A stretch of 37,351 nucleotides of DNA from a virus, in the IMG/VR virus record IMGVR_UViG_3300042879_002662, positions 1-37,351 of that record. One strand, given 5' to 3'. This document shows, one piece after another, positions 1 through 7,506 of this stretch. The number at the start of each line of letters is the position of its first letter. Position 1 is the first letter of the stretch. The notes under the pieces were generated by a model. The model made no database searches. It was not told where the DNA came from and was given only the letters and a program-made list of their open reading frames with translations. A program made the translations under genes and the position numbers.

Positions 1-127
1 ATCATGACACTGCTGATGCCTTCTGCTGGGATTACAACGTGCCCGATGACGGACTCCGCGTGGTCAAAGATCGCCTCGTCAGAAAGTCAGCCTTCTACTG
101 GCGGCACCGCGTCCACGAGGAGCTGAC
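1..127. repeat. terminal direct repeat, left copy (circle overlap)
   Basis: These 127 bases recur without mismatch at 37225-37351. The reading frame of the glycosyltransferase gene runs on across the join, so the window is a closed circle written with an overlap. A length of exactly 127 equals a common maximum assembly k-mer, so I read it as an assembly overlap and not as biological terminal redundancy. Confidence 0.93.
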
Positions 128-1325
128 GCCTGGCATCGCCGAGCCGCGCTTCGTCATCATCCCGCAGGCCGTCATCACCCACATGCCACGCGGCACCCGC
201 GCACCCAATGACGAGCGAAACCTCACGCTGCTGCAAGCCATGAAGGACGACGGCAGCATCACCGCCGGTCATCGCTTTCACCTGGTGAATAGCCTGCGGG
301 CCGTGGGTCGCTCCGAGGAGGCCGTCACCGAAGCCACGCAGCTGCTGCAAGGCTCCGACCTCGGCATCCCCGAGCGTTACGAGCTGCTCATGTCGCTCGG
401 CCAAATGTGCCCCGATCTCAAGAACCAAGGCCAGCTCTACCTCCAAGCCCTCGCCACCGATCCCGCTCGCCGCGAAGCCTATGGCGAGCTCGCCGTCCAC
501 GCCTGCCGGACGGGTCGCTTCGGGCAGATGCTCGCCTGGACCACGGCCATGCTCGCGCTGCCCAAGCCTCCCGGCTACCTCTGGAGCCACCGGGCGCAGT
601 ATTACGGCTGGGCTGGCATCCAACTGCACGCCGTGGCTCTGCGACTCAATGGTCGCCGCACCACCGGCGATGTCCTTCAGTTGAATCATTTTAAAAAGCA
701 CGGGGCCAAGATCAGCCTCCTCCACGCAACGCGAGGCCGCTCCAAAAAGGCACTTCAGACCCAAGCCCTGTGGATGGCCCGAGCCGCCGACCCCGATGCC
801 ATCGAGCACGTGTTTGGACTCGATGCCGATGACGAGCAAGCCCTGCCCCTCGCCGCCAATCGCGCCGTCATCGTGCCGCCTGGTGGTGGCTGCGTGGCCG
901 CATGGAACGCAGCCGCCGCTGCCTGTCACGGTCAGGTGATGGTGCAGATGAGTGACGACTTCGAGCCACCCATGCACTGGGACAGGCTCATCCTCGATCG
1001 CCTCGGCGATCTCTCCCAGCCCACCGTGCTGGCCGTGTCCGATGGGAGCCGCACCGATGCTCTGCTGTGCATGGCCATCCTCACCCGCGCCCGCTACAAG
1101 GCGCAAGGCCACCTCTTCCACCCCGAGTTCAAGTCCATGTATTCCGACAACTACTTCACCCACTGCGCCTATCAAGACGGCTGCGTGATCGAAGCGCGGG
1201 ACATTATCTTCGAGCACCTCCACCCCGCCTTCGGCAAAGCCAAGATGGACGAAACCTACGCCACCAGCAACGCCCGCGAACGCTACACCGAAGGACTCGA
1301 AATCTTCAACCGCCTGGTTTCATGA
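1..1325 (+). CDS. two-domain glycosyltransferase with TPR-like middle (3' part of the gene that starts at 36840)
   Basis: Joined with 36840-37224 this gives one 569-residue protein in one frame. The first catalytic domain lies mostly in the 36840 part and continues here. Then come helical TPR-like repeats (around residues 200-330: repeated pattern of short helices such as NSLRAVGRSEEAVTEATQLL). A second GT2-like domain follows from about residue 365 (KISLLHATRGR), with an SDD motif near residues 446-448 that would bind the metal and sugar nucleotide. The stop overlaps the next glycosyltransferase by ATGA at 1322. Two catalytic modules around a TPR linker suggest a processive or two-step glycosylation enzyme. 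The acceptor is unknown: virion proteins or the host surface are both possible. Confidence 0.85.
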   Translation, partial: HDTADAFCWDYNVPDDGLRVVKDRLVRKSAFYWRHRVHEELTPGIAEPRFVIIPQAVITHMPRGTRAPNDERNLTLLQAMKDDGSITAGHRFHLVNSLRAVGRSEEAVTEATQLLQGSDLGIPERYELLMSLGQMCPDLKNQGQLYLQALATDPARREAYGELAVHACRTGRFGQMLAWTTAMLALPKPPGYLWSHRAQYYGWAGIQLHAVALRLNGRRTTGDVLQLNHFKKHGAKISLLHATRGRSKKALQTQALWMARAADPDAIEHVFGLDADDEQALPLAANRAVIVPPGGGCVAAWNAAAAACHGQVMVQMSDDFEPPMHWDRLILDRLGDLSQPTVLAVSDGSRTDALLCMAILTRARYKAQGHLFHPEFKSMYSDNYFTHCAYQDGCVIEARDIIFEHLHPAFGKAKMDETYATSNARERYTEGLEIFNRLVS

Positions 1326-1885
1326 ACACCCCCAAACTCTCCCTTCTCACGCCCGCCATCTGGTCGCGAAACCCGCCACGCTTCGATCACCCCGACATCG
1401 AGCACCTGGTGGTTTTTGACAATCGCCGCCGCTCGATCGGGCTGAAACGCCAGGCGTGCCTCGACATCGCACGCGGTGACTACATCGCCTTTGTCGATGA
1501 CGACGATGCCATCACCGAGGACTACCTCGAAGAGATCCTCGCTGCCATCGAGACCACGCAAGCCGATGTCATTACCTTCGACCAGCTCGCCGTGGTCAAT
1601 GGCGAGCATGCCCGGATCAACATGGTCCACGGTCAGGCCGATGAAGCCTTCATCGGCTCCCCCGGTGCCACCGATTGCCCAGTGGTCAAACGCGGTGCCT
1701 GGCACGTCTGCGTCTGGAAGCGGGAGTTGGTCAAAGACTGCCTCTTCCCCGACTCCAACTATGGCGAGGATCTCGTCTGGGCACAGCAGGCCCGCACCCG
1801 CGTCCGCACGCATCACCACATCCCACGCGTGCTGCATGAGTATCACCACAGCACCGCCACCACCGCCGCTCCGCCGGAGCTTTGA
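1322..1885 (+). CDS. short GT2-family glycosyltransferase
   Basis: 187 residues, starting in an ATGA overlap with the preceding glycosyltransferase, so the two are probably translationally coupled. The motif GDYIAFVDDDDAITEDYLEE (residues 52-71) is the nucleotide-sugar/metal-binding aspartate cluster of GT-A fold family 2 enzymes. The preceding RRSIGLKRQACLDIA helix is also typical. It is shorter than usual GT2 enzymes (about 230-300 residues): the N-terminal strand that binds uridine is reduced and the acceptor half is small. It may work together with the upstream two-domain enzyme. A strong hairpin terminator follows at 1919. The sugar and the acceptor cannot be told from the sequence. Confidence 0.82.
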   Translation: MNTPKLSLLTPAIWSRNPPRFDHPDIEHLVVFDNRRRSIGLKRQACLDIARGDYIAFVDDDDAITEDYLEEILAAIETTQADVITFDQLAVVNGEHARINMVHGQADEAFIGSPGATDCPVVKRGAWHVCVWKRELVKDCLFPDSNYGEDLVWAQQARTRVRTHHHIPRVLHEYHHSTATTAAPPEL

Positions 1886-1918
1886 CACCAGCTTAGACGT
1901 GTTAGTGTATTCATCGGG

Positions 1919-1956
1919 AACCGTCGCCCTTTTGGTTGGGGGCGGCGGTTTTTTTG
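1919..1956 (+). terminator. rho-independent terminator after the glycosyltransferases
   Basis: An 11-bp stem is formed by 1919-1929 and 1940-1950 with one G-T wobble. The loop is 10 nt and the stem is followed directly by a run of T (1949-1955). It separates the glycosyltransferase genes from the connector gene at 1979, leaving only about 22 nt between terminator and next start codon. Confidence 0.85.
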
Positions 1957-1959
1957 GCT

Positions 1960-1966
1960 TTGACAC
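1960..1966 (+). promoter_or_regulatory. TTGACAC element, 12 nt before GTG 1979
   Basis: TTGACAC sits directly after the terminator at 1919-1956 and exactly 12 nt upstream of the GTG start. There is no Shine-Dalgarno. The same heptamer at the same spacing precedes four other late starts. Because it lies between a terminator and a start codon only 22 nt apart, a promoter role is attractive, but the required leader would be almost absent. Confidence 0.5.
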
Positions 1967-1978
1967 CCGGCACCCATC

Positions 1979-2368
1979 GTGCCGCTCATCCCTTCCGCCT
2001 CCACGATTGCCAACCTTTTCGACGCCGTCGAGCAGATGGTCCAGCCCCTGGGCGAGTCCATGCGCGGTGAAAAAGCGGTGCTTATCTATTCCGGCTCTGG
2101 TTTCATTACGATGCACGCTGCGGCCCTCTGGAGCCAACTGCCCGAGCGGGATGAACTCGAACCCGGAGGCTTTGTCCTTCAAGAGAAAATCGCGTTCAGC
2201 ATTCGGAAGGACATCATGCCCACGGCCCTCGCCAAACGCGCTCGCATCCGTTGCTCGCTCAAGGGTCTCGAAGGCAAAACCTATCTCATCGAAGCGGTGA
2301 AACAAACCACCGGCGACCGCATCGCCTGGCTCTTCGAAGCTCGCCGGGATCAAGGAGGTGACGCCTGA
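1979..2368 (+). CDS. putative head-tail connector / head completion protein
   Basis: 129 residues from a GTG start, chosen because the TTGACAC element lies 12 nt upstream as in other late genes and because there is no usable ATG nearby. The protein is compact, mixed alpha/beta, with no recognisable motif. It is the first gene after the capsid and glycosyltransferase block and precedes the tail-terminator and tail-tube genes. This is where lambda-like phages place their small head-completion proteins (FII class). The assignment rests on gene order only. Its end carries a perfect Shine-Dalgarno for the next gene. Confidence 0.6.
   Translation: MPLIPSASTIANLFDAVEQMVQPLGESMRGEKAVLIYSGSGFITMHAAALWSQLPERDELEPGGFVLQEKIAFSIRKDIMPTALAKRARIRCSLKGLEGKTYLIEAVKQTTGDRIAWLFEARRDQGGDA
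2352..2361 (+). promoter_or_regulatory. perfect Shine-Dalgarno for gene 2368
   Basis: AAGGAGGTGA, complementary to the usual 16S rRNA 3' end over ten bases, ends 6 nt before ATG 2368. It is notable because most late genes in this phage have no Shine-Dalgarno at all. Confidence 0.85.
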
Positions 2369-2643
2369 TGACCTCTGCGCTCGAACTCCTCGAAGCCCTC
2401 GGCTACGAGTCTGCCGGCACCGATCCCGACGATCGCCAGCTTACGCAGTGGACCTACCAGCGCACGCTCCCCCACGTCGTCATCTCCCTGCCTGCTGACG
2501 CCTGCGTCATGGATGTCCACTATGCCATCTACGACGCCGGACGCCGCGCCGAGTGGCAGGCCATCAAGGAAGCGCAGGACACCTATGCGCGAAAACTCCG
2601 CGTCTTCGGCGGCACCGAGATCATCCTCCCGACCCCGCCATGA
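2368..2643 (+). CDS. small head-tail junction protein, function unknown
   Basis: 91 residues. The start is fixed by the full-length Shine-Dalgarno at 2352-2361 and overlaps the previous stop by one base. The stop overlaps the next start by ATGA. No family recognised: there is an N-terminal helix (LELLEALGY) and a C-terminal charged helix (residues about 55-77). Position between the connector and the tail-completion genes suggests a structural or assembly role in the neck. Confidence 0.6.
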   Translation: MTSALELLEALGYESAGTDPDDRQLTQWTYQRTLPHVVISLPADACVMDVHYAIYDAGRRAEWQAIKEAQDTYARKLRVFGGTEIILPTPP

Positions 2644-3476
2644 AACTCAAGGTCCGAAAGATCGACGTGCAACGCGAGATCCAGCGTCTCCGCGCCGCCA
2701 CGGGTGCCGACTACAAAGCTGTCATGCGCGACCTAATGAAGACCGAGGGCCGCTTGCTCGTCAGCAGCTCGGGCAAGACGCCCGGTCTCGTGCAGGTCAC
2801 CGCTCCGCACTCCCAGAGCGTGCGCGGCCTCAAGGCCCGCGTGCAAGGCGAGACCGCGGTGAGTTCCGACATCAACAAGGTCTATGGCTCGCCGCAGGTT
2901 TTGTTTTCGCTCCTTGAAGCAAAAGCATCCAAAGCCGCAGCCAAAGGTTTTTGGGCGGCGGTGGTGCAGAGTGACTGGGCGGCAGCCAATGAAATCAGCG
3001 TTCGCATTCTGGGACAGCGACTCCGTGAGTTTGACGATGGAGCCGCGCACGATCGCCTGCGGGATAAACGCACCGGTCGAGTCCACGAAAAAGTGCCCAG
3101 CTACTTCGTGGCGCAGAAGCCCAAGGGCCGCAGCACCGCCGCGCCCTGGGTGGCGGCTTACATCAAAGAAAAAGCCGCCAAGGTCGGCACGCTCGCCGCT
3201 GCCGTCGTCAAGAGTGCCGAGTCCGTTCTGGGCCCACTCAAAGGCGTCCCGTCGTTTGTGCGCAGGCACGCACGCAAAGGCGGCGGCACCGTGGATCTCA
3301 CCGAAAGCAAAATGGGTTACGAGGTCACCGTGGCCAACCTCAACCCGCGTATGCAGTCGGACCTCCAGCGCAAGTTCAACTCCGTGCTCGGCTACCGACT
3401 CAACGCCCTCCAGAAAAAGCTTCCGTTCATCGTCCGCAGCATCGAGAAAAAACTGGCCGCTCAACTCAAAGACTAA
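2640..3476 (+). CDS. putative tail-completion / minor tail protein
   Basis: 278 residues, beginning in an ATGA overlap with the previous gene. Lys/Arg- and Ala-rich, largely helical, with basic stretches around residues 160-185 and 215-230 (VRRHARKGGG). Lambda-like phages place a protein of about this size (gpZ-type) just before the tail terminator. The following gene looks like that terminator, so I infer a tail-completion role. No catalytic motif is visible. Confidence 0.55.
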   Translation: MKLKVRKIDVQREIQRLRAATGADYKAVMRDLMKTEGRLLVSSSGKTPGLVQVTAPHSQSVRGLKARVQGETAVSSDINKVYGSPQVLFSLLEAKASKAAAKGFWAAVVQSDWAAANEISVRILGQRLREFDDGAAHDRLRDKRTGRVHEKVPSYFVAQKPKGRSTAAPWVAAYIKEKAAKVGTLAAAVVKSAESVLGPLKGVPSFVRRHARKGGGTVDLTESKMGYEVTVANLNPRMQSDLQRKFNSVLGYRLNALQKKLPFIVRSIEKKLAAQLKD

Positions 3477-3481
3477 CGCCC

Positions 3482-3958
3482 ATGCCCCTCATCAACGCCG
3501 AGACCAAGATCCCCCAGCTGCTGGCCGACTACGTGGACAGTCGCCGCACCGCGCTGGCCATCCCCGCAGCCACCGCGCTGCCTTTTTTCGCAGGCGTCTC
3601 GGGCGGCAGTAAAAAATTTCCCTGCGTCGTGTTTCACTGCCCCGACTTCGACATGAGCCAGCACCCCGAGCGCATGAAACTGAATGTGGAAGTGGCTTAC
3701 GAGGAGTCGGCCAGCACCGCCGAGAGCGAAACGGAGAACGCCACCACCGCAAAGATCCGGGCTGCCCTGGCGGATATCGCCTCGTGGAATGCCTACATCG
3801 ACGGCCTGACCTCGGGCGAGCGCACGGGTTGGCTCATCCGGGGCACGCGACTCATGTCTGGCGGCACCGAGATCAATGCTGACCGCCAGACCCGCCGCCG
3901 TTTCACGCAGATCGAGGTCCGCGTGATGTCGAGCGAGACCGTCTTCCCCGCCGCGTGA
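3482..3958 (+). CDS. putative tail terminator protein
   Basis: 158 residues. The start is 5 nt after the previous stop, with no Shine-Dalgarno. Size, mixed alpha/beta composition and place directly before the tail-tube candidate match gpU-type tail terminators, which cap the tail tube and join it to the head. This is inferred from synteny, as no signature motif can be read by eye. Confidence 0.55.
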   Translation: MPLINAETKIPQLLADYVDSRRTALAIPAATALPFFAGVSGGSKKFPCVVFHCPDFDMSQHPERMKLNVEVAYEESASTAESETENATTAKIRAALADIASWNAYIDGLTSGERTGWLIRGTRLMSGGTEINADRQTRRRFTQIEVRVMSSETVFPAA

Positions 3959-3959
3959 T

Positions 3960-3966
3960 TTGACAC
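3960..3966 (+). promoter_or_regulatory. TTGACAC element, 12 nt before ATG 3979
   Basis: TTGACAC lies exactly 12 nt upstream of the tail-tube start, in the 20-nt gap after the previous stop. No Shine-Dalgarno is present. Same spacing as at 1960, 10090, 32527 and 34473. Confidence 0.5.
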
Positions 3967-3978
3967 GCTGCCAGCAGC

Positions 3979-4365
3979 ATGGCAGCACCCGCAGCAGTTC
4001 ACACGCATGGAACCATCACTTTGGTGGATGAACCCGCAACGTCTTCGGTCATCCAGGCCGAGAGTTTCACCTTCACCGGCACCCGCGAAGAGCGCCGGAC
4101 CAACCGCGCCAACGGCTCGGCCCGTCGCATCCAGAAGCGCAGCCCCGAGGCGAAGATGGTGCTCACCGGCTACCTCATCGGGGCCACGGGCCTCGCCATT
4201 CAAGAGTGCGGCACCGAGATCACCGCGCTGGCTAATTTTAACGCCATCCGTCGCGGGTGCGACTTCGCAGTGGGCACCATCCTCCTCGATGAAGTCGAGG
4301 ACTCCCTCAGCATCGAGGAAGACGACATGACCACCCTGAGCATGACCTGGCACGGCCTGCTCTAG
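3979..4365 (+). CDS. putative major tail tube protein
   Basis: 128 residues, preceded by a TTGACAC element at the standard 12-nt distance. The N-terminal half is Thr/Val-rich (THGTITLVDEPATSSVIQAE), as expected for beta-strand-rich tube subunits. The C-terminal half holds acidic strands (DEVEDSLSIEEDDMTTLSM). It lies between the tail terminator and the tail-assembly chaperones, the usual tube position. Shorter than lambda gpV (246) but in the range of small tube proteins. Confidence 0.6.
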   Translation: MAAPAAVHTHGTITLVDEPATSSVIQAESFTFTGTREERRTNRANGSARRIQKRSPEAKMVLTGYLIGATGLAIQECGTEITALANFNAIRRGCDFAVGTILLDEVEDSLSIEEDDMTTLSMTWHGLL

Positions 4366-4402
4366 TCCGTTTGATTTCCCGACATCCCCCAAGTAAAAAA
4401 AA

Positions 4403-5197
4403 ATGATCCAAGCCTGGTCCATGGTCGAGTCCCTCGACACCGCCGCCGCCTTCCGCAGCCTCGGCATCCCCGTCATGAGCGACAAAACGCTCGACCTCGC
4501 CCGAGGCAAAGACTGGCACCGCTGGTCCGTCTGCCGGGGCATCAATCTCCCAGGCACCGATGTCCCAGCCGATCCCCTCATCCGCGCCGTGCGTCACAAC
4601 GAGCTGGAAAAGATCGACCCCTGCCACCCTATCCTCGACAGCCTTGGCGTGCTGAAGATCCGGCACCAGCTCATCGATGCCATGCACAATGGCACCTCCT
4701 ACCGCATCAACCTGAGCGTGAAGCCCGGTGCCGTGCTCGAAGTGGGGCATGAGCCCTCCTTGGTGCAAACCCCGCCTCACGTGGAAACCGGAGACCTGAA
4801 GCTCTCCGCCTGCCTCATCCGCCTCGGGCTCCCCATTGCCAAGATCACCGGCACCCCACCCATGGCCCGCATCACGCTGGCCACACCCGGTTACGCCATT
4901 CACCCCCAGAAGGCCATCAAAGGCGAGATCCTCGTCGCCGCCTTCCGCCAGCTGCCGCGCCACACCTGGGCGCACGTCGCGCCGCAGCTCGACGGCCTCC
5001 GCCTCACCGCCACCCTCGCCCGCCTCCGGCACCTCATGCACACCCTGTGGATCCGCGATCAGCTCCACGACTACATCCAAGGACGCCGCCAGCAAGTCAT
5101 CCTCACGGCCCCCCACACCCGCCGCCACGTCCTCATGCCCGACGACGCCTCCGGCGGCATGATGGACCGAGTCGCAAAATTCATGGGCGTGCCTTAA
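4403..5197 (+). CDS. tail-region protein, function unknown
   Basis: 264 residues. ATG follows a run of nine A residues and has no Shine-Dalgarno. No motif recognised. The sequence is His/Arg- and Leu-rich with no signal peptide or membrane segment. Genes between tube and chaperone usually encode minor tail or assembly proteins. The C-rich third codon positions match the late genes and support that it is coding. Function is open. Confidence 0.6.
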   Translation: MIQAWSMVESLDTAAAFRSLGIPVMSDKTLDLARGKDWHRWSVCRGINLPGTDVPADPLIRAVRHNELEKIDPCHPILDSLGVLKIRHQLIDAMHNGTSYRINLSVKPGAVLEVGHEPSLVQTPPHVETGDLKLSACLIRLGLPIAKITGTPPMARITLATPGYAIHPQKAIKGEILVAAFRQLPRHTWAHVAPQLDGLRLTATLARLRHLMHTLWIRDQLHDYIQGRRQQVILTAPHTRRHVLMPDDASGGMMDRVAKFMGVP

Positions 5198-5259
5198 CGA
5201 TACAGCGCACTCACAGAAGGGGCGGGAGCGCGGCCCCGATAACACTCAAGACTAAATCT

Positions 5260-5514
5260 ATGGATACACCTATCGAAAACACAGCGGCCCCTTCTGTTGA
5301 AGTGCCGCGCCTTGTTCTACCGTTGGCGGTAACTTACCGAGAACTGCATGAAGACGCTGCTGGTATGGGCCTCGATGACTCGTTCTTTGCTGTCTCAAAA
5401 ATCGACCCAAACGCAGCGGTGAAATGCAACTGCGCATGGGATGAAGGCCATGAGGCACACTGCGACATCGTGGCCGCAAATCGCATCCTAATGAGTCGGC
5501 AGAACAAAGATTAG
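5260..5514 (+). CDS. small Cys-containing protein, unknown
   Basis: 84 residues. The start at 5260 is the first ATG after the non-coding gap 5198-5259. Contains a Cys/His cluster, CNCAWDEGHEAHC (about residues 55-67), which could bind a metal. Its composition is less C-rich than the flanking tail genes, and it sits between two tail genes, so it may be an inserted accessory gene. Confidence 0.6.
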   Translation: MDTPIENTAAPSVEVPRLVLPLAVTYRELHEDAAGMGLDDSFFAVSKIDPNAAVKCNCAWDEGHEAHCDIVAANRILMSRQNKD

Positions 5515-5517
5515 CCA

Positions 5518-5585
5518 CAGAACCAACAACCGAGAACCAAGAACCAAGAACCAAGAACCGAGAACCAACAACCCAGAACAAAAAA
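5518..5585 (+). repeat. degenerate GAACCAA repeats forming an A/C-rich leader
   Basis: The 72-nt gap before ATG 5587 consists of about seven degenerate copies of a 7-nt unit (AGAACCA / GAACCAA / AACCGAG). It has almost no T and no Shine-Dalgarno, and it should stay unstructured. Similar but shorter A/C-rich leaders precede 19366 and 23108. It could be a ribosome-standby or S1-binding leader for the highly expressed chaperone gene. Confidence 0.8.
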
Positions 5586-5586
5586 C

Positions 5587-6093
5587 ATGCCCAAACCCAA
5601 AACACCCGCCGTCTACCTCGACCCCGGCGAAGAATCCACCCCCACCGCCGCCGCCCCTGCCGTCGAGCAAATCACCTTCCAGGAAGGCATCTTCCACCTC
5701 CAAGGCACCCCGCTCAGCCCCTTCGCCGTCGACCGTGAGTCCGCCTGGCACCTTCACCGCGCTCAGCTTTCGGCACCTCCCGTGCAGCAGCTGGGCACCC
5801 TCGGAGAGTGGGGACAGGACGCCATCCGCATCCTGTGGTTTTGCGCTCACGAACCCGCAGACTGGATCAGCGCCCCGATGGGCCAGCGGGTCGATGGCCA
5901 GTGGGTCCGTTACACGCCCGAGCAGCGAGCCGCCAGCCTGGAGATCAAGATGACCCAGTGGTCCCAAAGTGCCCTCGCCGGGTCAGCCTTGCCCGAGGTC
6001 GTGAATCTCGCCCTGGCCATCCTTGCTAGTGCCAGCAAAAACCGCGCCGTGCCCATCGCCAGCGGCAAAGGAGGAACCCCCTCGGGAAACTAG
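5587..6093 (+). CDS. tail assembly chaperone, unshifted (G-type) product
   Basis: 168 residues ending at TAG 6091-6093. It lies just upstream of the tape measure gene, where nearly all long-tailed phages encode an assembly chaperone made in two forms by frameshifting. The last two codons (GGA AAC) form the slippery heptamer at 6084-6090. The protein has an acidic/Pro-rich N-terminus and a helical C-terminal half (EQRAASLEIKMTQW). It would coat the tape measure during tail-tube assembly. Confidence 0.8.
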   Translation: MPKPKTPAVYLDPGEESTPTAAAPAVEQITFQEGIFHLQGTPLSPFAVDRESAWHLHRAQLSAPPVQQLGTLGEWGQDAIRILWFCAHEPADWISAPMGQRVDGQWVRYTPEQRAASLEIKMTQWSQSALAGSALPEVVNLALAILASASKNRAVPIASGKGGTPSGN

Positions 6094-6329
6094 CCCTGCC
6101 CGCGCTTTCGGCTCAATACGTGAGCCTTATTGCGCGGGCCTGCCCGGGTCTTTTCACGGAGGACTTCATCCGTTTCCACCTGCCTCAAGAACGAGGCTGG
6201 GCCTACATCCACGCCTGGCAGGTCGAGGCAGGCCAGCGCGTGCAATGGCGCGACGACCGCAACCCTGGCGTGCAGTGGTGGCAGGACATCAAGAAGAAGC
6301 TCAGCAGCCTCCGCACCGAGGAACGCTGA
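5587..6329 (+). CDS. tail assembly chaperone, -1 frameshift (GT-type) fusion
   Basis: Slipping back one base on GGGAAAC at 6084-6090 continues translation at CTA (6090) for 79 more codons to TGA 6327-6329. The result is a fusion of about 247 residues. The -1 frame is open across the junction (GKLALPALSAQYVSLIARAC) and the segment alone lacks a good start: only GTG at 6120, inside the predicted RNA stem. The C-terminal part (TEDFIRFHLPQERGWAYIHA) is the T-like domain. The canonical position before the tape measure and the conserved mechanism in long-tailed phages make this the most secure recoding call in the window. Confidence 0.83.
6084..6139 (+). other. programmed -1 frameshift signal
   Basis: Slippery heptamer G-GGA-AAC (6084-6090) in the correct phase, then the zero-frame stop TAG. 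After a 7-nt spacer comes a nested stem-loop: outer arms 6098-6105 and 6132-6139 (8 perfect bp, GCCCGCGC), inner arms 6110-6115 and 6121-6126 (6 perfect bp, GGCTCA) with a 5-nt loop. The geometry is that expected of a stimulatory structure. Confidence 0.87.
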
Positions 6330-6341
6330 CGGGCCTCAGCA

Positions 6342-6348
6342 TTGACAC
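6342..6348 (+). promoter_or_regulatory. TTGACAC element before tape measure gene
   Basis: The same heptamer as before other late genes, here 15 nt and not 12 nt upstream of ATG 6364. It lies 12 nt after the chaperone stop. No Shine-Dalgarno is present. Confidence 0.4.
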
Positions 6349-6363
6349 AGCGACCCTCATCGA

Positions 6364-7500
6364 ATGGCAAAGGTAAAACTCGGACTCGACGACAGTGAGC
6401 TTAGGTCTGGCCTCGCAGCGGCGGGGGCCAAGCTGAACGCCTTTCAGCAAAAGACCGTCTCCGATTTTGGAAAAGTCAGTGCCTCGCTCAACAATGCGTT
6501 CGCCCTCGCCGGTGGCATTGCCGGTGTGCAGGCCCTCGGCACTCAGGTGGTGGCTCTGCTCGGTCACTTCGATGACATTGTCGATGGAGCTAAAAAACTG
6601 GACATGTCCGTGGAAAGTTTCCAGCGCATGAAGCTGGCCGCTGAGCTCAGCGGTGCTTCCATTGATGGACTCAGCGGGGCGCTGTTGAAGATGACCGCCG
6701 AACTTCAGCGCGGCGGTGCCGGAGGTGAGAAGATCCAGAAGGCCCTAGCCAACCTCAACATCGACGTCGCCGCTTTTGTGGATGCCAAGCCCGAGGAAAA
6801 ACTCCGACTCCTGACCGAAGGTTTCCAGAAAGCCAGAGAAAGCGGCAAGGGGCTGTCGGAGATCCAAGACCTGTTTAAGAAGCAGTTCATCGACCTCATC
6901 CCGCTGCTGACCACCGCCGCCGAGGAGATGAATAAGATCTCCAAAGAAAAAGTCGTCAGTGAAGAAGACGCCAAACGTCTCGCCGATGCCAATGATCAGC
7001 TCGACACCTTCAAGAACCGCCTCACCGTCATCGCTGGCACCAATCTTTCCAAGCTAATCGAATCCTGGGATTCAATCACAGCGGCGATTGAGCGCGCCAC
7101 GGGTGTGGCAATTTCATTCGAAGGCATCATCGGTGCGGCTTCAAAAGGAACCCTCACCCAGCTCAAAGAGGTTTACGACACCTTGTTTAATCAGGAACCA
7201 CCCGACGCTGAATCCGGTCCCAAGCCAACCTACTCGACCATCGAGGATCTGGAGAGAGCCAAGAGAGAAGCAGACGCCAGCGCACCGGTGGCAACCCCAA
7301 ACCCTCAGTCCGCAAGCTCGCTGCCAGGGCTTTCCGCCGCTGGCGTCAATCCAGAAGATATCACCACCCCCCAGGTGGCCGCAACCAATCAGCAATCCGG
7401 TGCCGCCAGTGCCAACGCCAACCGCCGACGCTACGACGCCGCCACCCTCAAGGCCCTGGAGGAAAACAACAAAATCCTCGCCACCCTCGCCGCCTACTAA
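6364..7500 (+). CDS. tail tape measure protein (short)
   Basis: 378 residues, directly downstream of the frameshifting chaperones. Mostly helical, with a hydrophobic Gly/Ala segment (about residues 44-65, NNAFALAGGIAGVQALGTQV), long amphipathic helices and a disordered Pro/Ser/Ala-rich C-terminal third, all typical of tape measures. N-terminal KVKLGLDDSELRSGLAAAGA resembles the start of many phage tape measures. It is unusually short: at about 1.5 Angstrom per residue the tail would be only some 55-60 nm. Regulated with the late genes, with a TTGACAC element 15 nt upstream. Confidence 0.8.
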   Translation: MAKVKLGLDDSELRSGLAAAGAKLNAFQQKTVSDFGKVSASLNNAFALAGGIAGVQALGTQVVALLGHFDDIVDGAKKLDMSVESFQRMKLAAELSGASIDGLSGALLKMTAELQRGGAGGEKIQKALANLNIDVAAFVDAKPEEKLRLLTEGFQKARESGKGLSEIQDLFKKQFIDLIPLLTTAAEEMNKISKEKVVSEEDAKRLADANDQLDTFKNRLTVIAGTNLSKLIESWDSITAAIERATGVAISFEGIIGAASKGTLTQLKEVYDTLFNQEPPDAESGPKPTYSTIEDLERAKREADASAPVATPNPQSASSLPGLSAAGVNPEDITTPQVAATNQQSGAASANANRRRYDAATLKALEENNKILATLAAY

Positions 7501-7506
7501 ACCGCC

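Noticed and set aside
1-127. Biological direct terminal repeats or transposon ends
   Set aside because: The length equals a typical assembly k-mer, the repeat lies inside one intact gene, and no transposase is present.
87-1223. Long minus-strand open frame opposite the glycosyltransferase
   Set aside because: It mirrors a strongly biased plus-strand gene in GC-rich DNA, has no start signal and no recognisable protein features.
1476-2300. Plus-strand open frame of 274 codons across the terminator at 1919
   Set aside because: It overlaps the glycosyltransferase and the connector gene in another frame, reads through a strong terminator and is Ser/Pro-rich in the way of shadow frames.
5518-5585. 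CRISPR-like repeats
   Set aside because: Units are only 7 nt with no spacers; it is a simple degenerate tandem repeat in a leader.
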